Source: Sphingomonas abaci
Lineage (GTDB): Bacteria; Pseudomonadota; Alphaproteobacteria; Sphingomonadales; Sphingomonadaceae
Direction: 5' to 3'
DNA length: 64,000 nt
Assembly (NCBI RefSeq): GCF_014199625.1
Contig: NZ_JACHNY010000012.1
Coordinates: forward strand, 16,343-80,342
Both the position numbers and the translations under genes were made by a program. Every line of letters starts with the position of its first letter. Position 1 is the stretch's first letter. Below, piece after piece: positions 8,688-16,281 of the stretch. Under the pieces are notes generated by a model, which saw nothing but the letters and a program-made list of their open reading frames with translations, was not told the origin of the DNA and ran no database searches.

Positions 8688-9445
8688 ATGAGCGACCTGT
8701 TTTGGCTGACGGACGAGCAGATCGAGCGGCTGCGGCCGTTCTTTCCCAAGAGCCACGGCAAGCCGCGGGTCGATGACCGGCGGGTGCTGAGCGGCATCGT
8801 GTTCGTTAACCGCAACGGCCTGCGCTGGCGCGATGCACCGAGCGCCTACGGGCCCTACAAGACGCTCTACAACCGCTGGAAGCGTTGGGGCGAGGCGGGC
8901 GTGTTCACGCGCATGATGGAGGGTCTGGCTGCGGTCGGTGGCGAGCCGAGGACGGTCATGATCGATGCGACCTACCTCAAGGCGCACCGCACGGCATCGA
9001 GCCTGCGGGTAAAAAAGGGGATCTCGGCCGCCTGATCGGGCGCACCAAAGGTGGCATGAACACCAAACTCCACGCCTTGGCCGATGCGAACGGACGCCCT
9101 TTGAGCTTCTTCATGACCGCGGGCCAAGTCAGCGACTACACCGGCGCGGCAGCGCTGCTGGACGACCTGCCGAAAGCGCAGTGGCTGCTCGGCGACCGGG
9201 GCTACGACGCCGATTGGTTTAGAGACGCTCTCCAGGCCAAGGGCATCCAGCCCTGCATCCCAGGCCGGCGATCGCGCAACGAGCCGGTCAGATATGACAA
9301 GCGTCGCTACCGGCGCCGCAGCCGCATCGAGATCATGTTCGGCCGTCTCAAAGATTGGCGGCGCGTTGCCACTCGCTACGATCGCTGCCCCACGGCCTTC
9401 TTCGCTGCCGTCGCCCTCGCTGCAACCGTCATCTTCTGGCTGTGA
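8688..9445 (+). CDS. IS5-family DDE transposase made by -1 frameshifting
   Basis: Frame 1 (8688-9035, 115 residues) carries the N-terminal DUF4096-like region (FWLTDEQIERLRPFFP, LRWRDAPSAYGPYKTLYNRW) and the first catalytic Asp in VMIDATYLKAHR. Frame 2 continues with GRTKGGMNTKLHALAD, LLGDRGYDADWF (second Asp) and RSRIEIMFGRLKDWRR (Glu). Frame 2 lies in -1 relative to frame 1, and both read through A6G4 at 9011-9020. A -1 slip at AAAAAAG joins VKK to GDLGRL and gives about 252 residues, the usual length for this IS group. This is the normal expression mode of these elements rather than damage. Confidence 0.88.
9011..9017 (+). other. Slippery heptamer AAAAAAG for -1 ribosomal frameshifting
   Basis: AAAAAAG sits in frame as A-AAA-AAG within GTA AAA AAG, the canonical -1 slippery arrangement, followed by GGG. 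The upstream frame stops 15 nucleotides after the heptamer, while the -1 frame stays open to 9445 and supplies the remaining catalytic residues. Confidence 0.8.
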
Positions 9446-9465
9446 TCAACGAGTCCTGACCCTAG

Positions 9466-9817
9466 TCGATTGTGCAGGGTGCAAGCTGGTGCGCCGCTGT
9501 CGATTGGAGCCGATCCTTGGCGAGGCAAGTGCCGCGTTCTGGCAAGTCCTCGGCGGCTATTCGCTGGCCGATCTCGTCAGCACTCCAGCGGCGGACGCCC
9601 CGGTCGCGGTCGCAGCCTTGGTCTGGCCCCACGCCGAAGCGGGGCCACCGTCAGCGGAAGCGGCGCCTCACTTGGAGCGATCCATCTCTGGGTGATCGAT
9701 AAGGTGCGGCATGGTTGCCCCTGCCAGATTGTGATTTCAGATCGTCGGCCTGCCACCGATGGGCGACGCCTCAATGGAGCCGGCTTCCCCTGTTCGCGCG
9801 CTGCGCCCTCTCGCCGG
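9466..9817 (+). other. No recognisable gene (352 bp between IS and adhP)
   Basis: Several frames stay open because of high GC, but none gives a start with a ribosome-binding site or a recognisable domain. The stretch may be the far side of whatever gene the IS5 element landed in; I could not identify that gene. Confidence 0.4.
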
Positions 9818-10840
9818 TCAGGGGCGTAGAACCACTCTCCCCTCAACCCGCCCTTGCCGTAGCCGGTCGAAAACATCGTTTACAGCTTCAAGCGGCTCCT
9901 CGAACACGGTTGTGCGCACCTTGCCTTCGGCGGCGAAGGCGAGAGCTTCGGCCAGATCGCGGCGCGTACCCACGATCGATCCGCGAACGGTGATGCGCTT
10001 CAGCACGACGTCGAAGATGGGTGTCGGAAAGTCGCCGGGCGGCAGCCCGACCAGAGCGATCGTGCCGCGACGGCGGGCGCAGGCGATCGCCTGGCTGAAG
10101 GCTGCGGGTGAAACGGCGGTTACGAGCACGCCATGCGCCCCGCCCCCCGTCGCCCGGATTACAGCTTCTGCGGCACCCTCCTCGGCACAGTTCACGACGA
10201 GATCCGCCCCCAGTTCGCCGGCAAGATCGAGCTTTTCCGACGAGACGTCGAGCGCCGCGACATGAAGGCCCATCGCTTTGGCATATTGCACGGCGACGTG
10301 GCCAAGCCCGCCAATGCCCGAGATCGCCACCCACTCGCCAGGCCTTGCCTCGGTTTCCTTCAGCCCCTTGTACGTCGTCACGCCCGCACAGAGGATAGGC
10401 GCAAGAGCCGCGAAGTCCGGGTTAGGCGGGAGATGACCGACAAAGGGCGCACTCGCGATCGCATATTCAGCATAGGTGCCGTTGACGCTGTACCCGCTGT
10501 TATGCTGCCGCTCACACAGCGTTTCCCACCCGGTCTGGCAGTATTCGCAGACGCCACAGGCGTCGTGGAGCCACGGGATACCGACCGCGTCTCCCTCCCT
10601 GATGCCGAAAACACCGGGGCCGACCGCGGCCACATAGCCGACGCCCTCATGGCCAGGGATCAGCGGCAGAACGGGCTTGACCGGCCAATCGCCGTCGACA
10701 GCATGAAGATCGGTGTGACACACGCCCGTGGCCTCGATCTTGACCAGTAGCTCACCGGGGCCCGGGACCGGGACGTCGACGTCCTCGATCACCAAAGGTG
10801 CGCGGAAGACGTGCGCTACTGCGGCTTTCATCTTGGTCAT
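9818..10840 (-). CDS. adhP: Zinc-dependent alcohol dehydrogenase, AdhP type
   Basis: 340 residues from the ATG at 10840, which has GGAGG upstream; family proteins are about 336-345. It interconverts ethanol or other primary alcohols and aldehydes with NAD(H) in the cytoplasm. Visible: catalytic zinc ligands in GVCHTDLHAVDGD (Cys near 40) and PGHEGVGYV, the four structural-zinc cysteines in CGVCEYCQTGWETLC, and the Rossmann glycines in SGIGGLGHVAVQYAKAMG. The first residues after MTK (MKAAVAHVF) match AdhP. It is last in a leftward run after usp and the desaturase-like gene, downstream of an FNR-type box at 12570, consistent with fermentative alcohol metabolism at low oxygen. Confidence 0.9.
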   Translation of the reverse strand: MTKMKAAVAHVFRAPLVIEDVDVPVPGPGELLVKIEATGVCHTDLHAVDGDWPVKPVLPLIPGHEGVGYVAAVGPGVFGIREGDAVGIPWLHDACGVCEYCQTGWETLCERQHNSGYSVNGTYAEYAIASAPFVGHLPPNPDFAALAPILCAGVTTYKGLKETEARPGEWVAISGIGGLGHVAVQYAKAMGLHVAALDVSSEKLDLAGELGADLVVNCAEEGAAEAVIRATGGGAHGVLVTAVSPAAFSQAIACARRRGTIALVGLPPGDFPTPIFDVVLKRITVRGSIVGTRRDLAEALAFAAEGKVRTTVFEEPLEAVNDVFDRLRQGRVEGRVVLRP

Positions 10841-10893
10841 CCTAAGTGCCCTCCACGCATGATGGTCGGTAGACTGCCCGCCGCGGCCAGCGG

Positions 10894-11709
10894 TTAATGG
10901 CTGAACAGGATGTAGCGGGACGAGCGATCGATCAGGTCTTCGGTGACGCCGCCCAATGCCCATTCGCGCAGGCGGCTGTGACCGTAGGCTCCGAGCACGA
11001 GGAGATCGGCCGCATGCTCATGCGCGACCTCCTCGAGATCGTCAGCAACGCACATTGCTTTGCGCGGGACGAGCCTGCCCTCGACCGCAACACCGTGACG
11101 CGAGAGCCGCCCGACAATCTCATCAAGACCTGTCGCTTCGTCGGGCCGCCCTTCCTTGCAGACGGCCGCCACCGTGACCTGATCCGCCTTGCGCAAAAAC
11201 GGCAGCGCGTCGCTGACCGCCCGCCGGGACTCGCGTGTGTCCTTCCAGCCGATGACGATGCGCTCCGCCTTCAGTTCATGATGGATGTGACTGGGCGTCA
11301 CGAGCACCGGGGTTGCGGTATCGAGCACCAGCGAGGCGACCCGCGGCGACAGCGAAGCGGCGAAGCCATCCTTTGGCCGGCTCGCCACGATGAGATCGGC
11401 CCCGCGCGCATGAAGCGCGATTACCCGATCGGGCGTGCCGGGAATTGCAATCCACTTGGTTTTCAGACCGGTTTCATCAACCGCGTCACGGAAGCGCTTT
11501 CCCGCAGTCTCAAGATCGGCCTCAACCTGTTCGCGCAGAGTTTGGTACAACAAACCATCTTCAAAGCCGGTAGCTGGCGGATCGAATGCCTCGGCGGCGA
11601 CGCCGATCAGGGTCGCCTCGAACCTCCGGGCGAGTTGCTCCGCCGTCGCCAGACATGGACCGCTCGAAGGGCCAGGACCGACATGAACCAGAATGGACTT
11701 ATAGCTCAT
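10894..11709 (-). CDS. Universal stress protein with two Usp domains
   Basis: 271 residues, starting MSYKSILVHVGPGP. Two tandem Usp-type alpha/beta domains are visible: residues about 1-140 and about 148-271, the second ending VLGAYGHSRLREWALGGVTEDLI, which contains the G-x2-G-x9-G-type nucleotide-binding loop of ATP-binding Usp proteins. Such proteins are induced by stress and oxygen limitation, and in other bacteria two-domain Usps are often FNR/Dos-controlled. It stands between the desaturase-like gene (41-base gap) and adhP (53-base gap), probably in one transcript from the box at 12570. Confidence 0.88.
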   Translation of the reverse strand: MSYKSILVHVGPGPSSGPCLATAEQLARRFEATLIGVAAEAFDPPATGFEDGLLYQTLREQVEADLETAGKRFRDAVDETGLKTKWIAIPGTPDRVIALHARGADLIVASRPKDGFAASLSPRVASLVLDTATPVLVTPSHIHHELKAERIVIGWKDTRESRRAVSDALPFLRKADQVTVAAVCKEGRPDEATGLDEIVGRLSRHGVAVEGRLVPRKAMCVADDLEEVAHEHAADLLVLGAYGHSRLREWALGGVTEDLIDRSSRYILFSH

Positions 11710-11750
11710 TGCACCCTCCTTCGAGTACCCACAGTGGAACCTGTCTACGC

Positions 11751-12512
11751 TCAGCGTCGCCGCCGCGGATGGCCGATAGCGACCCCGCCTGACAGCTCGG
11801 CGACCTTCGGATAAACCGCTGCAACCTCCGCCGTATATCCCAGGTTGAAAACAGTTCCGCTCTTCACCGGACGATCAGCACGCGTGTAAAGTGTGCCGAA
11901 GAGTCGGTCCCAGGCGAAGTTCGTGATGCCGTAGTTGCCGTTCTCGTCGTGAAAATGATGCTCCATGTGCCGGACCTTCATGGTCGCAAGCCACCTGTGG
12001 CGTGGTTTGTATGCGAGGTGCTGGATGCAGTGAAAGAACTCGTAGAAGCAGGTGCAGAGAAGCCCCGTCGCGAAACCTGCGGCCGCACCGCCTGTGCCGC
12101 CGATCAGCCAGCCCGGAAGCGCTGACACGAGCAGCAGCGTGGGCAGAGTCGTGTATAGCGCACCGAACAAAACTTCGAGATGGTTGGGATCCTGATGGTG
12201 ATCATAGTGGATCCGCTTCCACACGGCGGCGAGCGCGGGGACCTTGAACATCCAGTGGCAGTGCAGCACCCAACGGTGGAGGATGTACCAGACGAGCGGA
12301 TAGGCGACCAAAATGAGCGCGACCGTGGTGAGTGTCTGGCCTAACGCGGCCGGATGGAGCACAAACAGGGCGATCGAACCACCCGTCAGCGCCAGATAGC
12401 TGGCGATCGTATAATGCTGAAAGTAGGCGACCACCAAGTCTCGTAAGGTCATCCGGTCAAGATGATGCGAACGCGTCCAAAAGGAGCCGCTCGCTGTCCT
12501 CGCTTTGCTCAT
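11751..12512 (-). CDS. Sterol desaturase/fatty acid hydroxylase superfamily protein
   Basis: 253 residues from 12512; an internal ATG at 12452 (MTLRDLVVAYF) is an alternative. It is an integral-membrane di-iron hydroxylase. The histidine clusters are all present: HRWVLHCHWMF, HYDHHQDPNHLE, HCIQHLAY and RHMEHHFHDE. Hydrophobic segments lie at about residues 35-80 and 110-150. The fold is shared by fatty acid 2-hydroxylases, sterol C4 oxidases and carotenoid hydroxylases; the substrate is not evident. It is the first gene after the FNR-type box at 12570-12583, 57 bases upstream of the start, and heads the desaturase-usp-adhP run. Confidence 0.82.
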   Translation of the reverse strand: MSKARTASGSFWTRSHHLDRMTLRDLVVAYFQHYTIASYLALTGGSIALFVLHPAALGQTLTTVALILVAYPLVWYILHRWVLHCHWMFKVPALAAVWKRIHYDHHQDPNHLEVLFGALYTTLPTLLLVSALPGWLIGGTGGAAAGFATGLLCTCFYEFFHCIQHLAYKPRHRWLATMKVRHMEHHFHDENGNYGITNFAWDRLFGTLYTRADRPVKSGTVFNLGYTAEVAAVYPKVAELSGGVAIGHPRRRR

Positions 12513-12569
12513 CAGTCATGGTCCGCTCTGGTCTTTCGACCGCGATACCATTGCTCGCGCTCGAGCAGT

Positions 12570-12583
12570 TTGACCGGCGTCAA
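12570..12583. promoter_or_regulatory. FNR/FixK-type box TTGACCGGCGTCAA
   Basis: A perfect match to TTGAY-N4-RTCAA, in the gap between the truncated globin gene and the desaturase-like gene and 57 bases before the latter's start. Likely bound by one of the two FNR-type regulators encoded at 19692-20450 and 22694-23404. Confidence 0.72.
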
Positions 12584-12604
12584 TCGAGCTTTCGCAAGAA
12601 GGCA

Positions 12605-13009
12605 TCAGCGCTGGATCATAACGCCCGCCATGCGGAGAAAGGCCTGCTGTACATGGCTGCCGAGCGCCGGCTGGACCTGGCACTCAACCATCGCTCGGCT
12701 CATTGCGTGAACCCATTGCGCCGCCGTCTCGCGCGAGATGGTCATGCTGCGGTGCATGGACATGATGCAGGTGCCCGGCCGCGCCTCGAACCAAGTGCGC
12801 GGACCACCGAGCCAGGCCGAGAGGAACTCGGTCAGCGACACGCGCATCGGCAGCAGGTCCGCATCGTGCATGGCGCGGAGGTCCGCATATAACGGCTCAT
12901 GCTCCATCAGGTCGTAGAAGCGCTCCACGATCGCGCGCACGCCGCGCTCGCCGCCGATGCGGTCGTAAAGCGAGGGCTCCCTCGCTGCGCCCGTTTCCTC
13001 GTCCGTCAT
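12605..13009 (-). CDS. Truncated hemoglobin (2-on-2 globin)
   Basis: 134 residues. SLYDRIGGERGVRAIVERFYDLM is the usual truncated-globin start, followed by LTEFLSAWLGGPRTWFE; the proximal heme histidine is probably in MSMHRSMTIS near residue 86. The pattern suits group II (O-type), though the tail is short. Such globins bind O2 or NO and support respiration or NO detoxification under low oxygen. It overlaps the CoA-transferase gene upstream by 4 bases, so it is translationally coupled to it, in the operon that begins with the Ubi-type hydroxylase and the FNR-type box at 15761. Confidence 0.88.
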   Translation of the reverse strand: MTDEETGAAREPSLYDRIGGERGVRAIVERFYDLMEHEPLYADLRAMHDADLLPMRVSLTEFLSAWLGGPRTWFEARPGTCIMSMHRSMTISRETAAQWVHAMSRAMVECQVQPALGSHVQQAFLRMAGVMIQR

Positions 13010-14520
13010 GCCAGCATCGATCCCGTTTCGATGAAGCGCTGGTGCCAGCTCAGCGCCTCGCCCGGCAGCGAGGGCGATTGCTGGCCATAGGAGCCGGCCC
13101 GCGCCCGCGCGTAATACTCCTCCAGCATCGGCCGGTAGGTCGGGTGGGCGCAGCGCTCGATGATCAGCTTCGCCCGCTGCTTGGGGCTGAGCCCGCGCAG
13201 GTCGGCCAGGCCCTGCTCCGTCACGATCACCTGCACGTCCTGCGCGATATGATCGACATGCGCCGCCTGGGGCACGATGGCGGAGATCTTGCCCCCCTTT
13301 GCTGTCGAGGGAGTCATGAAGATCGACACAAAGGCGTTGCGCGCGAAATCGCCCGATCCGCCGATCCCGTTTTGGATTCGCGAACCCATGACATGGGTCG
13401 AGTTCACGTTGCCGTAGATATCCGCCTCGATCAGCCCGTTCATGGCGATGCAGCCCAGCCGCCGGATCAGCTCGGGATGGTTGCTGATCTCCTGCGGGCG
13501 CAGGATCATGCGGCTGCGATAGGCGCCCATGTTCGCGTTGATCCGCGCTGCCGCCTCGGGCGACAGGGAGAAGGCCGTGGCCGAGGCCATGCGCAGCTTG
13601 CCCGCGTCGAGCAGGTCAAGCATCCCGTCCTGGATCACCTCCGTATAAGCGGCCAGGTCCTCGAACGGGCTGTCGACCAGCCCGGTCAGCACCGCATTGG
13701 CGATGTTGCCCACCCCCGACTGGATCGGCAGCAGGGAGGCGGGCAGCCGTCCGATCGCCACCTCATGGCGGAAGAATTCCATCAGGTGCCCCGCGATCGC
13801 CTGCGCGGACTCATCGGGCGCCGCAAAGGGCAGGTTGCGGTCGGGCGCGTCCGTTTCGATGATCGCGACGATCTTGTCTGGGTCGCAGGCGAGGTAGGGC
13901 TGGCCGATCCGGTCATCCGGCCGGATCAGCGGGATTGGCACGCGGTTTGGCGGCAGGCGGGTGCCGTAATAGATGTCGTGCATCCCCTCCAGCGCCGCAT
14001 TCTGCCAGCGGTTCACCTCCAGGATGACCTTGCTCGCCCGGTCGAGCCAGGTCTTGTTGTTGCCGACCGAGGAAGACGGGATCAACGATCCGTCCTCACG
14101 GATGCCGGTCACCTCGATCACCGCCGTATCGAGCGGCCCGAGAAAGCCCTGCCACGCCATGGGCGCGACCTGGCTCAGGTGCATGTCGAAATATTCCATC
14201 TCGCCGCGATTGATCTTCTCGCGGGCGACCGGATCGGAGTTGTAGGGCAGTCGGAACTCGATCCCGTCCGCCTTGGCAAGCGCCCCGTCCAGCTCGGGCC
14301 CGGTGGAGGCACCGGTCCAGACGCGGACGCGGAAGGCGCGTCCCGCGGCATGCTCCGTCTCGATCCGAGCAGCGAGCGCGAGCGGTACCGCCTTGGGATA
14401 GCCGGAGCCGGTGAAGCCGCTCATCCCCACCGTGCTGCCCGACGTGATGAGCGCCGCGGCGTCCTCGGCGCTCATGATCCGAGAGCGAAGGTTAGGGGCG
14501 GCGATACGGCTGGTCGTCAT
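13006..14520 (-). CDS. Acetyl-CoA hydrolase / succinyl-CoA:acetate CoA-transferase
   Basis: 504 residues, typical for the AarC/Cat1/Ach1 family. It moves CoA between acetate and succinate or hydrolyses acetyl-CoA. Visible: GMSGFTGSGYPKAVP near the N-terminus, SVGNNKTWLD, LPIQSGVGNIANAVL, the catalytic Glu in YTEVIQDGM (about residue 293) and the C-terminal GIGGSGDFARNAF and TEQGLADLRGLSPKQRA motifs. All expected active-site regions are present. It lies 19 bases after the Ubi-type hydroxylase and overlaps the globin gene. In this window it could link acetyl-CoA to the acetate made by PoxB and phosphoketolase-AckA. Confidence 0.9.
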   Translation of the reverse strand: MTTSRIAAPNLRSRIMSAEDAAALITSGSTVGMSGFTGSGYPKAVPLALAARIETEHAAGRAFRVRVWTGASTGPELDGALAKADGIEFRLPYNSDPVAREKINRGEMEYFDMHLSQVAPMAWQGFLGPLDTAVIEVTGIREDGSLIPSSSVGNNKTWLDRASKVILEVNRWQNAALEGMHDIYYGTRLPPNRVPIPLIRPDDRIGQPYLACDPDKIVAIIETDAPDRNLPFAAPDESAQAIAGHLMEFFRHEVAIGRLPASLLPIQSGVGNIANAVLTGLVDSPFEDLAAYTEVIQDGMLDLLDAGKLRMASATAFSLSPEAAARINANMGAYRSRMILRPQEISNHPELIRRLGCIAMNGLIEADIYGNVNSTHVMGSRIQNGIGGSGDFARNAFVSIFMTPSTAKGGKISAIVPQAAHVDHIAQDVQVIVTEQGLADLRGLSPKQRAKLIIERCAHPTYRPMLEEYYARARAGSYGQQSPSLPGEALSWHQRFIETGSMLA

Positions 14521-14539
14521 GAAATGTCTCGTTTCGCGG

Positions 14540-15709
14540 TCAGTGCTGCATCAGGAAGCGGCTGATGGTCTGGCGGACCATCGGCAAGCGGGCACCCGCC
14601 CTCAGCGTGGCGCGGCGTGCGATCCGCGCGGCGGGGCGTTCATCAGTGTAGAGGCCGACGAGCAGATTGGTCGCAGCGTAGATGGGCCGGCTCGCGAGCC
14701 GGTGCGTCGCTTCGAACCGCCGCAGCAGCAGCGAGGAGGCAATGTCGCCGCCCCTGGCCGCCGCGTCGGCTACCAATCCCGCCAACGTCGTCGCGCCTTG
14801 CAGCCCCAGGTTGAAACCGTGCGCGGTGACCGGGTGCATGCCGACCGCCGCGTCACCGATCAGCGCGGCGCGGGTCGCGGCGAAGTGCCGGGCATAGGTG
14901 GTCGCGAGCGGATAGACATGCGGCCCCTCCACCACCTGCATCTCTCCAAGGCGCGCATCGTAGCGGCGCGTAATCTCGGCCCCGAGCGCTCCGGGGCTCA
15001 GCGCCGCCAGCCGCTCGATCTGGCCTGAACTCAGGGTCAGCACGGCCGAGGAGTGCCGGCCATTGAGCGGCAGCATGGCGATCGTCTGGCCATGGTCGAA
15101 CCACTCGGTCGCAATGCCCCGGTGATCGCCCTCATGTGCGACGCGGCACACCATCATCGACCGCCCGAGCCGATTAACCTTCGCCGCGATGCCGAGCTGC
15201 TCGCGAACCGCCGAGAAGCGCGAATCCGCCGCCACCAGCAAGCGCCCGTCGAGCACGCGCCCGTCAGCCAGCGTCACGCGTGCGCCGGCCCGATCCGTGC
15301 CGACCGATGCCACGCCCGTTCCGGTAATCAGGTCCAGCCTCGGCTGGCCGTCAATCGCGCGAAACAGCGCCTGACGGATGCGGCGGTTCGGAACCAGTAG
15401 CCCGAGCCGGTCTTCTCCTGTCCCCGCTGTGTTGAAGGCGAGTGTAAAGCGCGACGCGCCGTTCAGCACCTCCGCTTCGCGCAAGGGGGAGATATCCTCG
15501 GGTCCGAGATGCGCCCAGGCGCCGAGCCGGGTCAGGGTCGCCACCGACCGATGCGTCAGGGCTATTTCACGCCCGTCAACGGCAGGCACCGCCAGCTTCT
15601 CGAGACCCTGACGCTCGATGAGCGCAAGACGTATGCCTTGGTCCGCCAAGGATCTCGCGAAGGACAATCCGGCGGGGCCGCCGCCAACAATCAGGACATC
15701 ATAATTCAC
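14540..15709 (-). CDS. FAD-dependent ubiquinone-type hydroxylase (UbiH/UbiF/UbiM family)
   Basis: 389 residues from the GTG at 15709, chosen because GGAGGA lies 10 bases upstream and the Rossmann motif follows at once (NYDVLIVGGGPAGLSFARSLA); longer upstream starts lack this. The second FAD motif is GDAAVGMHPVTAHGFNLGLQ (about residues 280-300). DGREIALTHRSV near residue 55 is typical of UbiH-like aromatic hydroxylases, and the overall pattern fits UbiM, a broad ubiquinone hydroxylase; that name is an inference. It would supply quinone for PoxB, Lut and the Cyo oxidase encoded nearby. First gene of a run with the CoA-transferase and globin, preceded by the FNR-type box at 15761. Confidence 0.82.
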   Translation of the reverse strand: MNYDVLIVGGGPAGLSFARSLADQGIRLALIERQGLEKLAVPAVDGREIALTHRSVATLTRLGAWAHLGPEDISPLREAEVLNGASRFTLAFNTAGTGEDRLGLLVPNRRIRQALFRAIDGQPRLDLITGTGVASVGTDRAGARVTLADGRVLDGRLLVAADSRFSAVREQLGIAAKVNRLGRSMMVCRVAHEGDHRGIATEWFDHGQTIAMLPLNGRHSSAVLTLSSGQIERLAALSPGALGAEITRRYDARLGEMQVVEGPHVYPLATTYARHFAATRAALIGDAAVGMHPVTAHGFNLGLQGATTLAGLVADAAARGGDIASSLLLRRFEATHRLASRPIYAATNLLVGLYTDERPAARIARRATLRAGARLPMVRQTISRFLMQH

Positions 15710-15760
15710 GCACTGGAATCCTCCATCCGACCAGCGTGGCACGAGCGCTCAGCAATGGGT

Positions 15761-15774
15761 TTGACGGGGATCAA
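15761..15774. promoter_or_regulatory. FNR/FixK-type box TTGACGGGGATCAA
   Basis: A perfect TTGAY-N4-RTCAA match, 51 bases before the GTG start of the Ubi-type hydroxylase. With a short leader this would place the box near -41, the position of an activating FNR site. Confidence 0.72.
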
Positions 15775-16281
15775 GCTTGGCCGCGATCGGCGCAAGCGGC
15801 TTCCATTCGCAACCGAGACACTGACGGGAGTGGGGCGCGAAACGTACGTTGCTGCCGCAGCCCGCCGTCGAATATCTAACTTCGTTGGACATCGAGGCGC
15901 ATCGCGCCCGGTTGGCCAAGGGGCTCGTCTGCGACGGCCACATCTTCCGGGGCGCCGATCGTATGTGGCCGAGACGAAGGCTGGGGCCGGTCGCTCATAG
16001 GAGCCGCCGCGATCGCCATCTTACCTGCCTTAAACTCATGGTCTGGTGAGAATGGACTATCGATGATTAACCTTGATCCGCGAACTTTCGTTTCGGCTGC
16101 CCCCCAACGGGGCGCCGCTGGTTGACGTCCAGGTCGAGCCGCTTCGGGTTCTGCTGGACTCCTTGGTCTGCTTACCAAGAGTCTACAGGCACCTGATCCG
16201 GAAACCGCCGGCGTCTGGTGAGCACCCCGTCAGTCCCGAACGCCTAAACTGTCGTTAACTATTACGGCCTAGCCTCCCGCC
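15775..16281. other. Intergenic region, no gene seen (507 bp)
   Basis: Between the Ubi-type operon promoter and the diguanylate cyclase gene. Short open frames here lack family features and ribosome-binding sites. It must hold the promoter of the GGDEF gene; an AT-richer stretch around 16240-16265 (GTTAACTATTA) is the best candidate region. Confidence 0.4.

Larger units (their letters stand above)
8624..9465 (+). mobile_element. IS5-family insertion sequence (IS427-like)
   Basis: Bounded by imperfect inverted repeats: CTAGGGTCAGGACCCATTGA at 8624-8643 and the complement of CTAGGGTCAGGACTCGTTGA ending at 9465 (18 of 20 match). CTAG at both outer edges fits the short TA/CTAG target duplication of the IS427 subgroup. 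The element is about 840 bp and holds one transposase spread over two frames. It appears complete, so it may be a young insertion. It lies in an already decayed stretch between lutC and adhP. Confidence 0.88.

Noticed and set aside
13042..14565. Plus-strand open frame of 507 codons opposite the CoA-transferase gene
   Set aside because: Composition is His/Arg/Asp-rich, typical of antisense of a high-GC gene; the minus strand carries a complete, motif-rich enzyme.
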